This document shows positions 37,527 through 45,915 of a stretch of DNA of 64,000 nucleotides, piece by piece. Origin of the DNA: Nocardia sp. NBC_00403. GTDB lineage: Bacteria > Actinomycetota > Actinomycetes > Mycobacteriales > Mycobacteriaceae. The position numbers and the translations under genes are program-made. The notes under the pieces were generated by a model, which was given only the letters and a program-made list of their open reading frames with translations, was not told the origin of the DNA and searched no databases. The first letter of the stretch is position 1. Every line of letters starts with the position of its first letter. The DNA is taken from positions 5,766,001 to 5,830,000 of the forward strand of contig NZ_CP107939.1 in NCBI RefSeq assembly GCF_036046055.1, given 5' to 3'.

Positions 37527-38729
37527 TCAGCGGGTGGCGATGATTGCCGAGCCGTGACCGAAGAGGCCTTGATTCACCGCAATACCTGCGCGGGCGTTGT
37601 CCACTTGGCGGCCCTCGGCCTGGCCGCGCAACTGCCACGTGAGCTCGCAGACCTGGGCGATCGCCTGCGCGGGTATCGCCTCACCGAAACAGGCCAGACC
37701 ACCACTGGGGTTCACCGGCACACGTCCGCCCAATGTCGTTGCGCCGCTGCGCAATAGTTCCTCCGCGCCGCCTGTCTCGCAGAGCCCGATGTCCTCGTAC
37801 CAGTCCAACTCCAGCGCGGTGGAGAGGTCATAAACTTCCGCGAAGGACAGGTCGGCGGCCCCGAGCCCGGCTTCTTCGTACGCGGCGTACGCTACGGCGG
37901 AACGGAACGCGCGTGGCGGAGCCTCGACGGCCACGGCGGAGTCCGTCGCGAAATCCGGCAGATCGAGCACGGTTTTCGGGAATGTCGGCGTGACCGTCGA
38001 CAGCGCCCGGATGCGGACCGGATCGGTGACGCCATGGCGACTCGCGTACTCCATCGATGTCAGCACCAGTGCGGCACCACCGTCACTGGTCGCGCAGATG
38101 TCCAGCAGCCGCAGCGGGTCCGAGACCACCGCCGAGGCGGCAACCTCCTCGACCGAAACCTCCTTGCGATAGCGGGCATACGGGTTGTTCAGGCCGTGCC
38201 TGGCGTTCTTCACCTTGACCGCGGCGAAATCGTCGAGCGTGGCACCGTGCAGCGCCATCCGCCGGCGGGCATACAACGCGAAATAGATGGGGTTTGTAGC
38301 GCCGAGCAGATGGAAACGCAACCAGTCCGGATCGTCGCGGCGTTCACCGCCGACCGGCTGGAAGAAGCCCTTCGAGGTGGCATCCGCGCCGACCACCAGC
38401 GCCACCTCACACAACCCGGCGAGGATCTGGGCGCGCGCGTTGGCGATGGCCTGGGCGCCTGAGGCGCAGGCTGCGTAGCTGCTCGAGATCCGCGCACCCG
38501 ACCAGCCCAGCGCCTGGGCGAACGTCGCGCCCGATACGAAACCGGGGTATCCGTTGCGGATCGTGTCCGCGCCGGCGATATAGCCGACGTCGCGGTGCTC
38601 CACTCCGGCATCGGCCAGCGCCGCACGCGCCGCGACCAGCCCGTATTCGACGAAATTGCGCCCCCACTTACCCCACTGATGCATGCCCGCACCGAGGACG
38701 GCGACATCGCGATCATTCGTGTCAGTCAT
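37527..38729 (-). CDS. Thiolase-fold (Ltp/SCPx-like) enzyme, probable retro-aldolase type
   Basis: The 400-residue protein has the nucleophile region SSSYAACASGAQA (Cys88), NPSGGLACFGEAIPAQ and NQGLFGHGSA. In true thiolases the GHP His lies in the second motif and a second Cys in the last; here GHP reads GEA and the last Cys is absent. That pattern is seen in Mtb Ltp2, a steroid side-chain retro-aldolase, rather than thiolases. The gene overlaps the upstream DUF35 gene by eight bases, matching the Ltp2-ChsH2(DUF35) partnership. Action on a steroid or other CoA ester is inferred. Confidence 0.8.
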   Translation of the reverse strand: MTDTNDRDVAVLGAGMHQWGKWGRNFVEYGLVAARAALADAGVEHRDVGYIAGADTIRNGYPGFVSGATFAQALGWSGARISSSYAACASGAQAIANARAQILAGLCEVALVVGADATSKGFFQPVGGERRDDPDWLRFHLLGATNPIYFALYARRRMALHGATLDDFAAVKVKNARHGLNNPYARYRKEVSVEEVAASAVVSDPLRLLDICATSDGGAALVLTSMEYASRHGVTDPVRIRALSTVTPTFPKTVLDLPDFATDSAVAVEAPPRAFRSAVAYAAYEEAGLGAADLSFAEVYDLSTALELDWYEDIGLCETGGAEELLRSGATTLGGRVPVNPSGGLACFGEAIPAQAIAQVCELTWQLRGQAEGRQVDNARAGIAVNQGLFGHGSAIIATR

Positions 38730-39168
38730 TGACCGGCCTCCACATCCACACCGTGTGCTCCGCTTCCTCGTCCTCGTACAGCACGCCGAGGGTCAGTTCG
38801 ACCGGCATGCCGACGGCCAGGTCGTCCACTGTGATGCCGCGCACGACCTGCCCGAGAATCACCATCTGCTCGACCTCGAGCTCCACCGCCGCGACGACAT
38901 AGGGCTCGAACGGATCGGGCGAGACATAGGGCGGGGGCGGCTTGTACCGGGCGTCCGCATACGACCAGATCCGGCCACGTGTGGAAAACAGGTACTCGAC
39001 GAGCTCGGAGCCGTCTTTCGGACCTGCGCACTGCGGGTTCCGACAGGCCAACGTGTTCCGCGGGAAATACGGTGTGCCGCAGGCAGTACAACCACTTCCC
39101 TTCAGACGCACGGTGCCGTCGTCCGCAGTGAACCAGTCAGCCACGGCGGGGCGTTGTTCTTTCTGCAC
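38722..39168 (-). CDS. DUF35 OB-fold/zinc-ribbon protein
   Basis: The 148-residue protein has a rubredoxin-like zinc ribbon (CTAC...ACRNPQC, four Cys near 27-47) then an OB-fold with GRIWSYADARYKPPPPY. DUF35 proteins bind acyl-CoA and stabilise thiolase-fold partners; here the partner is the overlapping downstream gene. A GTG at 39168 or 39144 is the likely start; the longer frame to 39462 is not similar. The pair resembles the Rv3521-Rv3523 and Ltp2-ChsH2 arrangements of Mtb cholesterol loci, but no other steroid gene lies in the window. Confidence 0.85.
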   Translation of the reverse strand: MQKEQRPAVADWFTADDGTVRLKGSGCTACGTPYFPRNTLACRNPQCAGPKDGSELVEYLFSTRGRIWSYADARYKPPPPYVSPDPFEPYVVAAVELEVEQMVILGQVVRGITVDDLAVGMPVELTLGVLYEDEEAEHTVWMWRPVND

Positions 39169-39300
39169 AAACCCGACGGTATAGGAACACGTTCTACTTT
39201 GGGGCGGAAATCTGCTCCACCGGTGCGCGGGCGGAGGTACGGTGAGACCGGATTGAGGATGCGATGACATCCTCGAGTCGATCTGGAGTACCACAACGCG

Positions 39301-40092
39301 ATGGGCACCAAAGCCATTGAACCGCAGTCGATCCGCAACGTCACGATCATCGGGGACCCCGATGAGACAACACGAGTTGTCCACGGCCTGTTCCGCCGTT
39401 TCGCCAAGACCGGGTCCAGCACGGCGGCCACGGTCCATTGGGTGACGGGCCACGTCGATCACACGATTCGTATCGCCGAGCTATCGAGCCACGCGCCCAT
39501 CGCGGCCCTGGAGCGGTCCATCCGGGTAGCCGATGGGGTAATCGCGGTCGTGAACGCTGCCGAGAAGAGCGCCCCGCGTCTCGAGACGATACTGCGGGTT
39601 GCCGACGACCACCAGGTCGCACGGCTGTGTCTGGTGACCGGACTCGATCATCCCGCCGCCGACTTCGACCGCTGCGTCCGCACGATCGCCGACACGCACG
39701 GGGCGGTGCCGTTGACGCTGCAGATTCCTCACGGCCTCGGCACCGAGTTCGAAGGTGTCATCGATCTGGTCCCGATGTGGGCGCTCGAACCGATGGCCGT
39801 CGAATTCTACGGGAGCCATTGGAAAGTCGCCGAGGAGTGGTATCGCAACCTCGTGGACACGGTGATGGAACAGGACGCCGCAGATTCGGACAACATCCTC
39901 GGCCTGCGAGAGATCCCACCCGAACAGTTGCGTGACCGCGTCCGCTGCCTCACGCGAATCGGCGACGCTGCGCCCGTCCTGTGCGATGCGGCGCCGAGGA
40001 GTGACGACATCGCCCCGCTCCTGGACGCCATCGTCCGGTATCTGCCGTCTCCCATGCATGTTTGCCAACCCGAACACGCCCTCGACTATTGA
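39301..40092 (+). CDS. EF-G G-domain-like protein with lost GTP-binding motifs
   Basis: The 263-residue protein aligns to the EF-G/tetracycline-resistance GTPase domain only: RNVTIIGDPDETTR where RNIGISAHIDAGKTT is expected, ERSIRVADGVIAVVNA, DFDRCVRTIADTHGAVPL, QIPHG, FEGVIDLVPMWAL and PLLDAIVRYLPSP. The P-loop GKT/S is gone (GDPDETTR), switch I is deleted, and NKxD is reduced to VTGLDH. Domains II-V are missing and the frame simply stops. It cannot be a working translational GTPase. It may be a decayed gene or a repurposed domain; the long intact frame favours retained coding. It is divergent from the DUF35 gene. Confidence 0.7.
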   Translation: MGTKAIEPQSIRNVTIIGDPDETTRVVHGLFRRFAKTGSSTAATVHWVTGHVDHTIRIAELSSHAPIAALERSIRVADGVIAVVNAAEKSAPRLETILRVADDHQVARLCLVTGLDHPAADFDRCVRTIADTHGAVPLTLQIPHGLGTEFEGVIDLVPMWALEPMAVEFYGSHWKVAEEWYRNLVDTVMEQDAADSDNILGLREIPPEQLRDRVRCLTRIGDAAPVLCDAAPRSDDIAPLLDAIVRYLPSPMHVCQPEHALDY

Positions 40093-40204
40093 CGGACGCT
40101 GCCTGCAACCCGACACGGAATGGACGGTACGCAGGCAACGGGACTGCCCCGAGTTCGGTGGGCCCGAGTACACCTGTGCGCCGGAACCGCTGGCGATCAC
40201 GCAG

Positions 40205-40320
40205 CCAGGGGGTCGACCTACACGGCGATCAGGTTCGCAAATCGATTGGTCGACAACGGTATTGCGCAATCGATGGGGTCTGCCGGCGATGCCGAGGCCG
40301 ACGCTGGTGAGCGAGCCGAT
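40205..40320 (+). pseudogene. IS3-family transposase (OrfB) fragment
   Basis: GSTYTAIRFANRLVDNGIAQSMGSAGDA matches the rve integrase segment between the second Asp region and the final Glu of IS3-family transposases. About 35 residues remain, without terminal repeats. Confidence 0.7.
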
Positions 40321-40411
40321 CGGCCGACGACAGACACGGCCGAAGAGAACCGGCAGCTGAAGAGGGTCGTCGAACTCGTATGGCGATGCCGGGCCCGGAA
40401 AACGTTGTCGG

Positions 40412-40798
40412 TCAACGCATCTCTGCGCGAAGCGGGAGCGGCCCCGGCGGTAGCAGTTCCTGCATATGTCCCGCGCTTATGCGGTCGACGACTTCCCGCT
40501 CCGCCTCGGTCATCACCCTCTGCTCGGGCATCCGGGGGCGCAACCACATCTGCGTAAGAAGTGCCCGCAGAGTGCGAATGTCGGAGAGCGTGGTCAGCGG
40601 CCGGTGTGGCCGGTACCGCGACTCGTACTCCGGCCAGGGCTCATCCGCTGGCCACAGCAGCGGCCCGCCCACCGAACTGTCGTGGACGGTGGGTGCACCC
40701 GGGTAGGGGTGCAGGCGGGTGGCCGTCCTCGCCAGGGCCGCAAGCTCGGGAAACTCCACGGCCATATCCAACGAGCGCGACGGTGTCGTCGGGGTCAT
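40412..40798 (-). pseudogene. Truncated actinobacterial protein of unknown function
   Basis: The 128-residue frame with GGAAAG before its ATG reads LHPYPGAPTVHDSSVGGPLLWPADEPWP, then LSDIRTLRALLTQMWLRP and GHMQELLPPGPLPL, where it stops. Homologues I recall from Nocardia and Streptomyces continue with a PVAQLY-type segment of 150 or more residues (DUF1963-like). The break lies 92 bp from the IS3 fragment, so insertion-linked truncation is likely. Confidence 0.5.
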
Positions 40799-41204
40799 GA
40801 TCTTTCCTTTCCAGGCGGTGCCGTATCCAAGCACACGGAACCGACAGCCTGGTCCGGCTTTCATGCCAGGGCGGGAGGCCCCTGGGAGCAGTTCGGCCGT
40901 TCCGGCCAGCGCCCATTCCGACGGAAAACCGCCGGTGGGTGCTTCTCCGGTCACCCCCTCACTGTGGTCCACCTGCTCGAACTGCCCTCCCGTCAGCGAA
41001 GGCGTGCTCGCAACCCGGTCCGCAGAGTTGTCCTCCCCGACAACGCGCTTGCCGTGGTCGAACAGCTTGCACGGGCGCACCACGACGAGCGTCAGCCCGG
41101 TCAGGCCAGAGAACTTCTCGGCGGCCTCACGAACAAGGCCTACGCCTTCCTTGTCGACCTCGGTCGCAGCGCGGCGAGCGGAACTTCACGGTTTTTCGGA
41201 CAGG

Positions 41205-41753
41205 CTAATTGTCGATTTCCTGGTCTGGCGCCCGGTGTTGAGCTGTGATCAGCAGGCTCTGTTGGTGGATAAGGTCACCGCGGGTCCGCAGGGTTTCCTC
41301 GTGCTCCGGGCCGAGCACTCGGCTGCGCGTGTCGAGCAGTTGCTGGAAGTCGGCGGCGGCGCCCTCGTGGTCACCGGCGGATGCCCGGGTGTCGGCAAGC
41401 ATGTCCAGTGTTCGCAGTGTGTCCGGGTTGTCGGGCCCAAGCATGCGCGCTCGCCCGTCGTACACCCGCTGGTAATCGGCGACAGCTCCGGTGTAATCAC
41501 CCATGAGGGCGCGGGAGGTGGCCAAGTTGGAAAGCATGATCAGCGTCTCCTCGTGATCGGCACCGCGGATGCGTACCCGGGCGGCATGCAGTTGCTCGTA
41601 GCCGACGACCGCCGCGGCGAAATCGCGGCAGTCGAACTGGAATTCGGTCAGCCGACGCAGGCTGGTCAGGGTGTCACGATGATCAGCCCCCAGCACGCGA
41701 GTCTGGTCTGCGATCAGCTGCTCATAGTCCGAAACGATGCTCACCCGCTCCAC
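41205..41753 (-). CDS. Tetratricopeptide repeat protein (kinesin-light-chain type), short
   Basis: The 182-residue product has four 42-residue TPR units with the pattern Y..L...R...LG.DH..TL....LA at about 9-50, 51-92, 93-134 and 135-170. The GTG at 41753 is the only start after an in-frame stop. In actinomycetes these repeats usually form the C-terminus of NB-ARC or NACHT signalling ATPases, so this may be the remaining tail of a larger gene. It is a protein-protein interaction module with no catalytic part. Confidence 0.7.
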   Translation of the reverse strand: MERVSIVSDYEQLIADQTRVLGADHRDTLTSLRRLTEFQFDCRDFAAAVVGYEQLHAARVRIRGADHEETLIMLSNLATSRALMGDYTGAVADYQRVYDGRARMLGPDNPDTLRTLDMLADTRASAGDHEGAAADFQQLLDTRSRVLGPEHEETLRTRGDLIHQQSLLITAQHRAPDQEIDN

Positions 41754-41917
41754 GGTACGACCGGAAAGGCAATTTGCTCAGCGCTTTTCGGCGCGGGATT
41801 ATCGTCGGTTTTCTGAGCTGCCGACTTGTGCCCCCCGCTCGTCGAGGCCGGACAGCCTCATTGGCGGATCTGAACACAGACCAGTTGAGCCTGACTTCCA
41901 AATGCTTAAGCCAGTTG

Positions 41918-41988
41918 ACAGGCTGCTATCACCAGCCTGTGACATTCTTGCGTCGCCTCGCACAGTGCGAGGCGGCACGAAAATGTCA
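41918..41988. repeat. Two consecutive hairpins/long imperfect palindrome
   Basis: ACAGGCTG/CAGCCTGT forms an 8-bp stem (41918-41940). It is followed by a 49-bp imperfect palindrome (41940-41988) with a perfect core GCCTCGCAC-A-GTGCGAGGC and TGACATT/AATGTCA ends. It resembles abutted, inverted element ends. Confidence 0.65.
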
Positions 41989-42106
41989 GGCCTGACCTGC
42001 TGCGAGGCCGCATGAGAATGTCAGTGGCGTGAGCTGGGGAAACCGCAGAGCGTTCGGCGGTAGGCCGCACGAAAACACCAGTGGATACCGCACGAAAACG
42101 TCAGTG
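41975..42106 (+). repeat. Four dispersed copies of GCAYGARAAYRYCAG, IS21-like end repeats
   Basis: Copies start at 41975, 42010, 42067 and 42090 (for example GCACGAAAACGTCAGTG). An inverted copy begins at 41940 (TGACATTCTTGCG). Spacing is irregular (35, 57, 23 bp). Multiple subterminal transposase sites of this sort are usual at IS21-family ends; no istAB genes remain. Confidence 0.45.
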
Positions 42107-42437
42107 CCACTACAGGAATCCGCAGGGCAGGCTCTGGCGGCGCGCGGTCAGGGTCCGCGTCGACCACCGGCACGGCCTTCCAAATCCCCGGCCCGCAGTA
42201 GCAGGAAGGTCACCCGGAAACCGCCGTTGCGGAGCCGGAATCCTGAAAAAAATCAGACTCCATGTGCGGCTGATTCCGCGGCACGACGACCTTCCGGAGA
42301 AGGAACCCGCCCCCGGGATGTTCCACCGGCACCTCGCCGCACCAGCCGCCGGGCTCGTCCGGAGGACGAGTGGAATCGGATCGCGGCGGTGGCCTCGCAC
42401 GGACCTGCTGCCGGCGTTCACCGCGCCGCGTGACGGG
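42107..42437. other. 330-bp stretch without a recognised gene
   Basis: No frame resembles a known family. It lies between the element-end repeats and the dehalogenase gene. Confidence 0.4.
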
Positions 42438-43292
42438 TCAGCGGAGGCTGTTGCGGTCCAGCCAGTCGGAGATGGCGGCGGCGAGCAGGTCCGGCTGGTC
42501 CTCGGGCGTATGGTGGCCGGCGACCTCGTCGTACCGCCGGATGTCGAGGGCGGCGATCGTGTTCGCACACCAGTCGATGACGGCGGGTTCGGTCATCGTG
42601 CCGTACGACGGCGTGAAGGTCACCATGAGCTTCGGTACATCCGGGCTGGACGCCAGCCACTCGTCGTACGCTTCGGCGCGCGCGATGACGTCGCTCGGTG
42701 TCCCGTCCAGCGGCATCGAGCGTGCCCAGCGCAGCAGCGGAAGCCGACTCTCCCGCGTCGGGTACGGCCGCTGGTAGACCTCCAGGTCGGCGGGGTCGAG
42801 TCGGTCCGAGATCGCACGCAGCCCGTCCCGGACGAATGAGTCGTCCAGGAACATGGACTCGCCGACGCCGTCGGTCCGGATGGCTCGCCACAGGTCCCGA
42901 CCTGCCTCGGGGAACTCGTCCCAGCTCATCGGCTTGACGATGGTCTCGGTGAACGCGACTCCGCGTACCCGGTCTGGATGGCGGGCCGCCCAGTCGAACG
43001 CGAGCGCGCCGCCCCAATCGTGGCCGACCAGCACCACGCGGTCCAACTTCATCGCGTCGAACCAGGCATCCAGGTACCGCGCCTGGTCGGCGAACGTGTA
43101 GTCGATCGCCGGCTTGCCCGAGTCCCCCATGCCGATCAGGTCCGGGGCGAGCAACCGGCCGGGGCCGACGGCGGGCAGGACGTTGCGCCACAGGTACGAC
43201 GAGGTCGGGTTGCCGTGCAGGAACACGATCGGTGCGCCGGTGCCGGTCTCGCGGTGGTGCATGGTCGAGTCGAGTACGCGGGTGTTGGGCAT
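42438..43292 (-). CDS. Haloalkane dehalogenase-like alpha/beta hydrolase
   Basis: The 284-residue protein has the haloalkane dehalogenase plan: oxyanion/halide Asn28 in FLHGNPTSSYLWRN, nucleophile D92 in VGHDWGGA with adjacent Trp93 (halide-stabilising), a cap domain, E116 in AFTETIV as candidate acid, and catalytic His in VAGHHTPEDQP (260/261). An Asp nucleophile with Asn and Trp is typical of subfamily HLD-II (DhaA-like), which hydrolyses carbon-halogen bonds. Renilla-luciferase-like proteins share it, so activity is probable rather than certain. It is first downstream partner in the NmrA-PPOX-dehalogenase run (11 bp gap). Confidence 0.88.
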   Translation of the reverse strand: MPNTRVLDSTMHHRETGTGAPIVFLHGNPTSSYLWRNVLPAVGPGRLLAPDLIGMGDSGKPAIDYTFADQARYLDAWFDAMKLDRVVLVGHDWGGALAFDWAARHPDRVRGVAFTETIVKPMSWDEFPEAGRDLWRAIRTDGVGESMFLDDSFVRDGLRAISDRLDPADLEVYQRPYPTRESRLPLLRWARSMPLDGTPSDVIARAEAYDEWLASSPDVPKLMVTFTPSYGTMTEPAVIDWCANTIAALDIRRYDEVAGHHTPEDQPDLLAAAISDWLDRNSLR

Positions 43293-43302
43293 GGGATGTC
43301 CT

Positions 43303-43677
43303 TCAGAGGTTGAGGGTGAGGATGCGGTCGACCGCGATCTCGATGACGACGCGGCTGGAGGGGTCGGGCGGGGTGCAGCGGTAGCGTCGGTGGTACCAGC
43401 GGGCGGCGATGGCTACCCGATCCGGGTCAGCGGACAGGGAGGCGGTGCCTTCGAGCGTCACCCAGCGGAAGCCATCCGGCTGGCAGAGGGCGACGCGCCC
43501 GCCGGTCGCCATGTTCCGTGCCTTGCGGGACGTGGCGACCGTCAGGACGCGGGCCGTGCTTGCCATGTCGTCCCAGGTGAACCGGACCGGTGCGACGTGC
43601 GGCGTGCCGTCCGGGCGGATCGTGGTGAGGGTCGCGATCCGCGGCTCGGTGAGGAACGTCTGGACCGTGGGTTTCAC
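43303..43677 (-). CDS. PPOX-class (pyridoxamine-phosphate-oxidase-fold) F420/FMN-dependent protein
   Basis: The 124-residue split-barrel protein starts with FLTEPRIATLTTIRPDGTPHVAPVRFTWDD, then VATSRKARNM (cofactor phosphate-binding Lys/Arg) and VTLEGTASL. Such small proteins in actinobacteria usually bind F420 and reduce or oxidise small molecules. Its start overlaps the upstream NmrA gene stop by four bases (ATGA), so they form one operon. Confidence 0.85.
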   Translation of the reverse strand: MKPTVQTFLTEPRIATLTTIRPDGTPHVAPVRFTWDDMASTARVLTVATSRKARNMATGGRVALCQPDGFRWVTLEGTASLSADPDRVAIAARWYHRRYRCTPPDPSSRVVIEIAVDRILTLNL

Positions 43678-44489
43678 CGGAAGGCGGCGGCGGTGCGGGT
43701 GGCCCAGTCGGCGAAAGTGTGCGGGGCGCGACCGAGGACATGTGCCACGTCGGGGCTGATGCGCTGTTCGGCGGGCAGCGGGTCGCCGAGGATGGCGAGG
43801 GTACCGTCGACGACCGGTTCGGGCATGAATGTGAGCATCTGGGCACGCGCCTCGTCGCGGGTCTGTTCGACGTAGCGCACCGGGGTGCCGAGCGCGGCGC
43901 CGATGGCGGCAGCCCGGTCACGCGGGGTGACAAGCTCCGGGCCGGTCAGCTCGTACGTCCGGCCGGCGTGTCCGTCCTCTCGCAGCGTCGCCGCGGCGAC
44001 CGCCGCAACGTCGGCCGGGTCGACGGTCGGCAGCCCTACACTGCCGAACGGTGCGGCGGCAGTGCGGTCGGCGCGGATGGACTCGGCCCACGCGAACGCG
44101 TTGGAGTCGAGGCCGCCGGAGCGCAGAATCGTCCAGTCCAGCCCGCAGCCGCGCACCGCGGCCTCGAACATCGCCGCGTGCCCGTACGCCGCCGGTCGCG
44201 TGCCGACGCCCTGGGACGACATCAGCACGACCCGCCGGACTCCCTTCTCCTTGGCGATGCCGAGGATCGCATCCGGGTCGTTGCCGGCGACGAGCAGGAA
44301 CAACGCGTCGGCCCCGTCGAACGCGGCCCGCAGACCGTCCGGGTCACCCAGGTCGGCCGCCCGGTGCGGCACGCCGTCCGGCAGCAGCCCGGGTCGGCGG
44401 GACACGGCGACCACATCCTCGCCGGCAGCCGTGAGGATCTGGACCAGCTCGCCGCCGACATTTCCGGTCGCGCCCGTTACCACGATCAT
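43674..44489 (-). CDS. NmrA/NAD(P)H-binding SDR-like protein
   Basis: The 271-residue protein has an atypical extended SDR: N-terminal MIVVTGATGNVGGELV (GxxGxxG), DALFLLVAG and VRRVVLMSSQGV, and a WTILRSGGL segment where catalytic Tyr-Lys of SDRs is absent. It resembles YtfG/NmrA quinone-reductase-like or redox-sensor proteins. The ATG is 41 bp from the divergent tetR relic across an operator-like palindrome, so this operon was probably controlled by that TetR protein. Confidence 0.85.
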   Translation of the reverse strand: MIVVTGATGNVGGELVQILTAAGEDVVAVSRRPGLLPDGVPHRAADLGDPDGLRAAFDGADALFLLVAGNDPDAILGIAKEKGVRRVVLMSSQGVGTRPAAYGHAAMFEAAVRGCGLDWTILRSGGLDSNAFAWAESIRADRTAAAPFGSVGLPTVDPADVAAVAAATLREDGHAGRTYELTGPELVTPRDRAAAIGAALGTPVRYVEQTRDEARAQMLTFMPEPVVDGTLAILGDPLPAEQRISPDVAHVLGRAPHTFADWATRTAAAFR

Positions 44490-44509
44490 TGTTACTCCCA
44501 GAATTCGTT

Positions 44510-44525
44510 AGTTAGTTGACTGACT
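44510..44525. promoter_or_regulatory. Operator-like palindrome between NmrA operon and tetR relic
   Basis: AGTTAGTTGACTGACT has arms identical at 6 of 8 positions. A similar run of GACTCAGTCAGAC and GACTCACTCA lies at 44564-44588. It fits a TetR binding site in a divergent promoter. Confidence 0.5.
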
Positions 44526-44557
44526 TACATGCAGAACGTTAGCCGAGCCGCGCCGAC

Positions 44558-44776
44558 TTGTCTAGACTCAGTCAGACGACTCACTCAACTGCGCGAAAAC
44601 CGGGCAAGCGGGAGCGGCTCACCGCCGCCGCGGCCACCGTCCTGCACCAGCAGGGCGTCGAGAAGACGTCGCTCGCCGACATCGCGCACGTCGCTGACGT
44701 ACCCGATTACAGGCGCCCACAACACGTCGACCCCGAGGTCATCGATATGGTCGCGGACTGGCTGAAGGCGCGCTGA
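44558..44776 (+). pseudogene. TetR regulator with large internal deletion
   Basis: KRERLTAAAATVLHQQGVEKTSLADIAHVADVP is a TetR HTH start. The recognition helix (the usual VGNVYYYF region) and nearly all of the ligand domain are missing, and the frame jumps to RPQHVDPEVIDMVADWLKAR, a plausible C-terminal end. At 72 residues it cannot bind DNA normally. Confidence 0.75.
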
Positions 44777-44797
44777 CGCGGCTGGCATGATCGCGGT

Positions 44798-45685
44798 GTG
44801 AACCTACGATTCGGTATTCAGTTGGCACCGACGGTGACCGAGCTGCCGCAGCTACGCGCGATGGCCAAGGTGGCGGACCGGGAAGGCCTGGATCTGCTCG
44901 GCATCCAGGATCATCCGTACTCGGGCGGGCTGGCCGATACGTTCGCGGTGATCGCCACGGTGCTGGCGGAAACCGAACGGCTGCGGGTGTTTCCGGATGT
45001 GGCCAGCCTGCCGTTGCGCGGGCCCGCGATGCTCGGGAAGCAGAGCGCGACCTTGGATCTGCTCAGCGGCGGGCGATTCGAACTCGCTTTGGGAGCGGGC
45101 GCGTTCTGGCCCGCGATCGGCGCCATGGGCGGCCCAGTGCGGTCGAATCCCGAAGCGCTCCAGGCGCTCGAGGAGGCCACCGCGATCATCCGGGCCATGT
45201 GGCGGCCGGGGACGAAGGCGAAAGTCGAAGGCACGCACTACACCGTGAAGGGCGTGCAGTCCGGACCCGCGCCCGCGCATCCGGTCGGGATCTGGTTCGG
45301 CAGCGTCGGCCCGAAGGCCAACGCCCTCACCGGGCGTATCGCCGACGGGTGGGCCGCGCCCATCCCGCACTATCTACCGTACGAGAAATGGCAAGCGACA
45401 CAGGACATCATCTCTGCCGCCGCGATCGACGCGGGACGTAACCCGGCCGACATCACCCGGATGGCACAACTCGTCGGAACGATCACCGACACTCCGGGGC
45501 CGGTCACACTGCGCGGTGAGGAACCGATTCGCACCGACGCCGCGGGCTGGGCCCGCATTCTGGTCGATCTCGCCATCGAGACCGGCTTCGACACCTTCGT
45601 ATACTGGCCGGAATCCGCCGACGATACCCAGCTTCGCCGCTGGATCGGTGACGTCATTCCTTCCACCCGAGCCTTGTGCGCCTGA
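44798..45685 (+). CDS. LLM-class (luciferase-like) F420-dependent oxidoreductase
   Basis: The 295-residue TIM barrel has VADREGLDLLGIQDHPY, SGGRFELALGAGAFWPAI, WRPGTKAKVEGTHY and IWFGSVGPKANALTGRIADGWAAP, all typical of the F420-dependent luciferase-like group. Start GTG 44798 directly follows the tetR relic. Substrate is unknown. F420 use is inferred from the actinobacterial subfamily, not from a specific residue. It is followed by a strong terminator. Confidence 0.88.
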   Translation: MNLRFGIQLAPTVTELPQLRAMAKVADREGLDLLGIQDHPYSGGLADTFAVIATVLAETERLRVFPDVASLPLRGPAMLGKQSATLDLLSGGRFELALGAGAFWPAIGAMGGPVRSNPEALQALEEATAIIRAMWRPGTKAKVEGTHYTVKGVQSGPAPAHPVGIWFGSVGPKANALTGRIADGWAAPIPHYLPYEKWQATQDIISAAAIDAGRNPADITRMAQLVGTITDTPGPVTLRGEEPIRTDAAGWARILVDLAIETGFDTFVYWPESADDTQLRRWIGDVIPSTRALCA

Positions 45686-45738
45686 CCATCCCATGTGCCG
45701 CACCCGGCATTCGGTTTCCTACGTTGGACACATCGATA

Positions 45739-45778
45739 CGACACCACCCTCGGCGGCACACCTGCCGGGGTGGTGTCG
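45739..45778. terminator. Strong bidirectional hairpin terminator
   Basis: CGACACCACCC and GGGTGGTGTCG pair perfectly, with further CGGC/GCCG pairing inside. It sits between the convergent LLM and DUF2236 genes. Confidence 0.8.
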
Positions 45779-45915
45779 AATTGGCGGCCGAAACCGACGT
45801 TGTCGCCGAGCGCGGGCGAGTGACGACGTCGCCCGCGCGCCCAGGTGGTCATTACCGTGAACGCGGTGAGCCCTGGCCAAAGCGCGGATCCGGTTGTGCG
45901 GCGCCGCTGGTTGGT

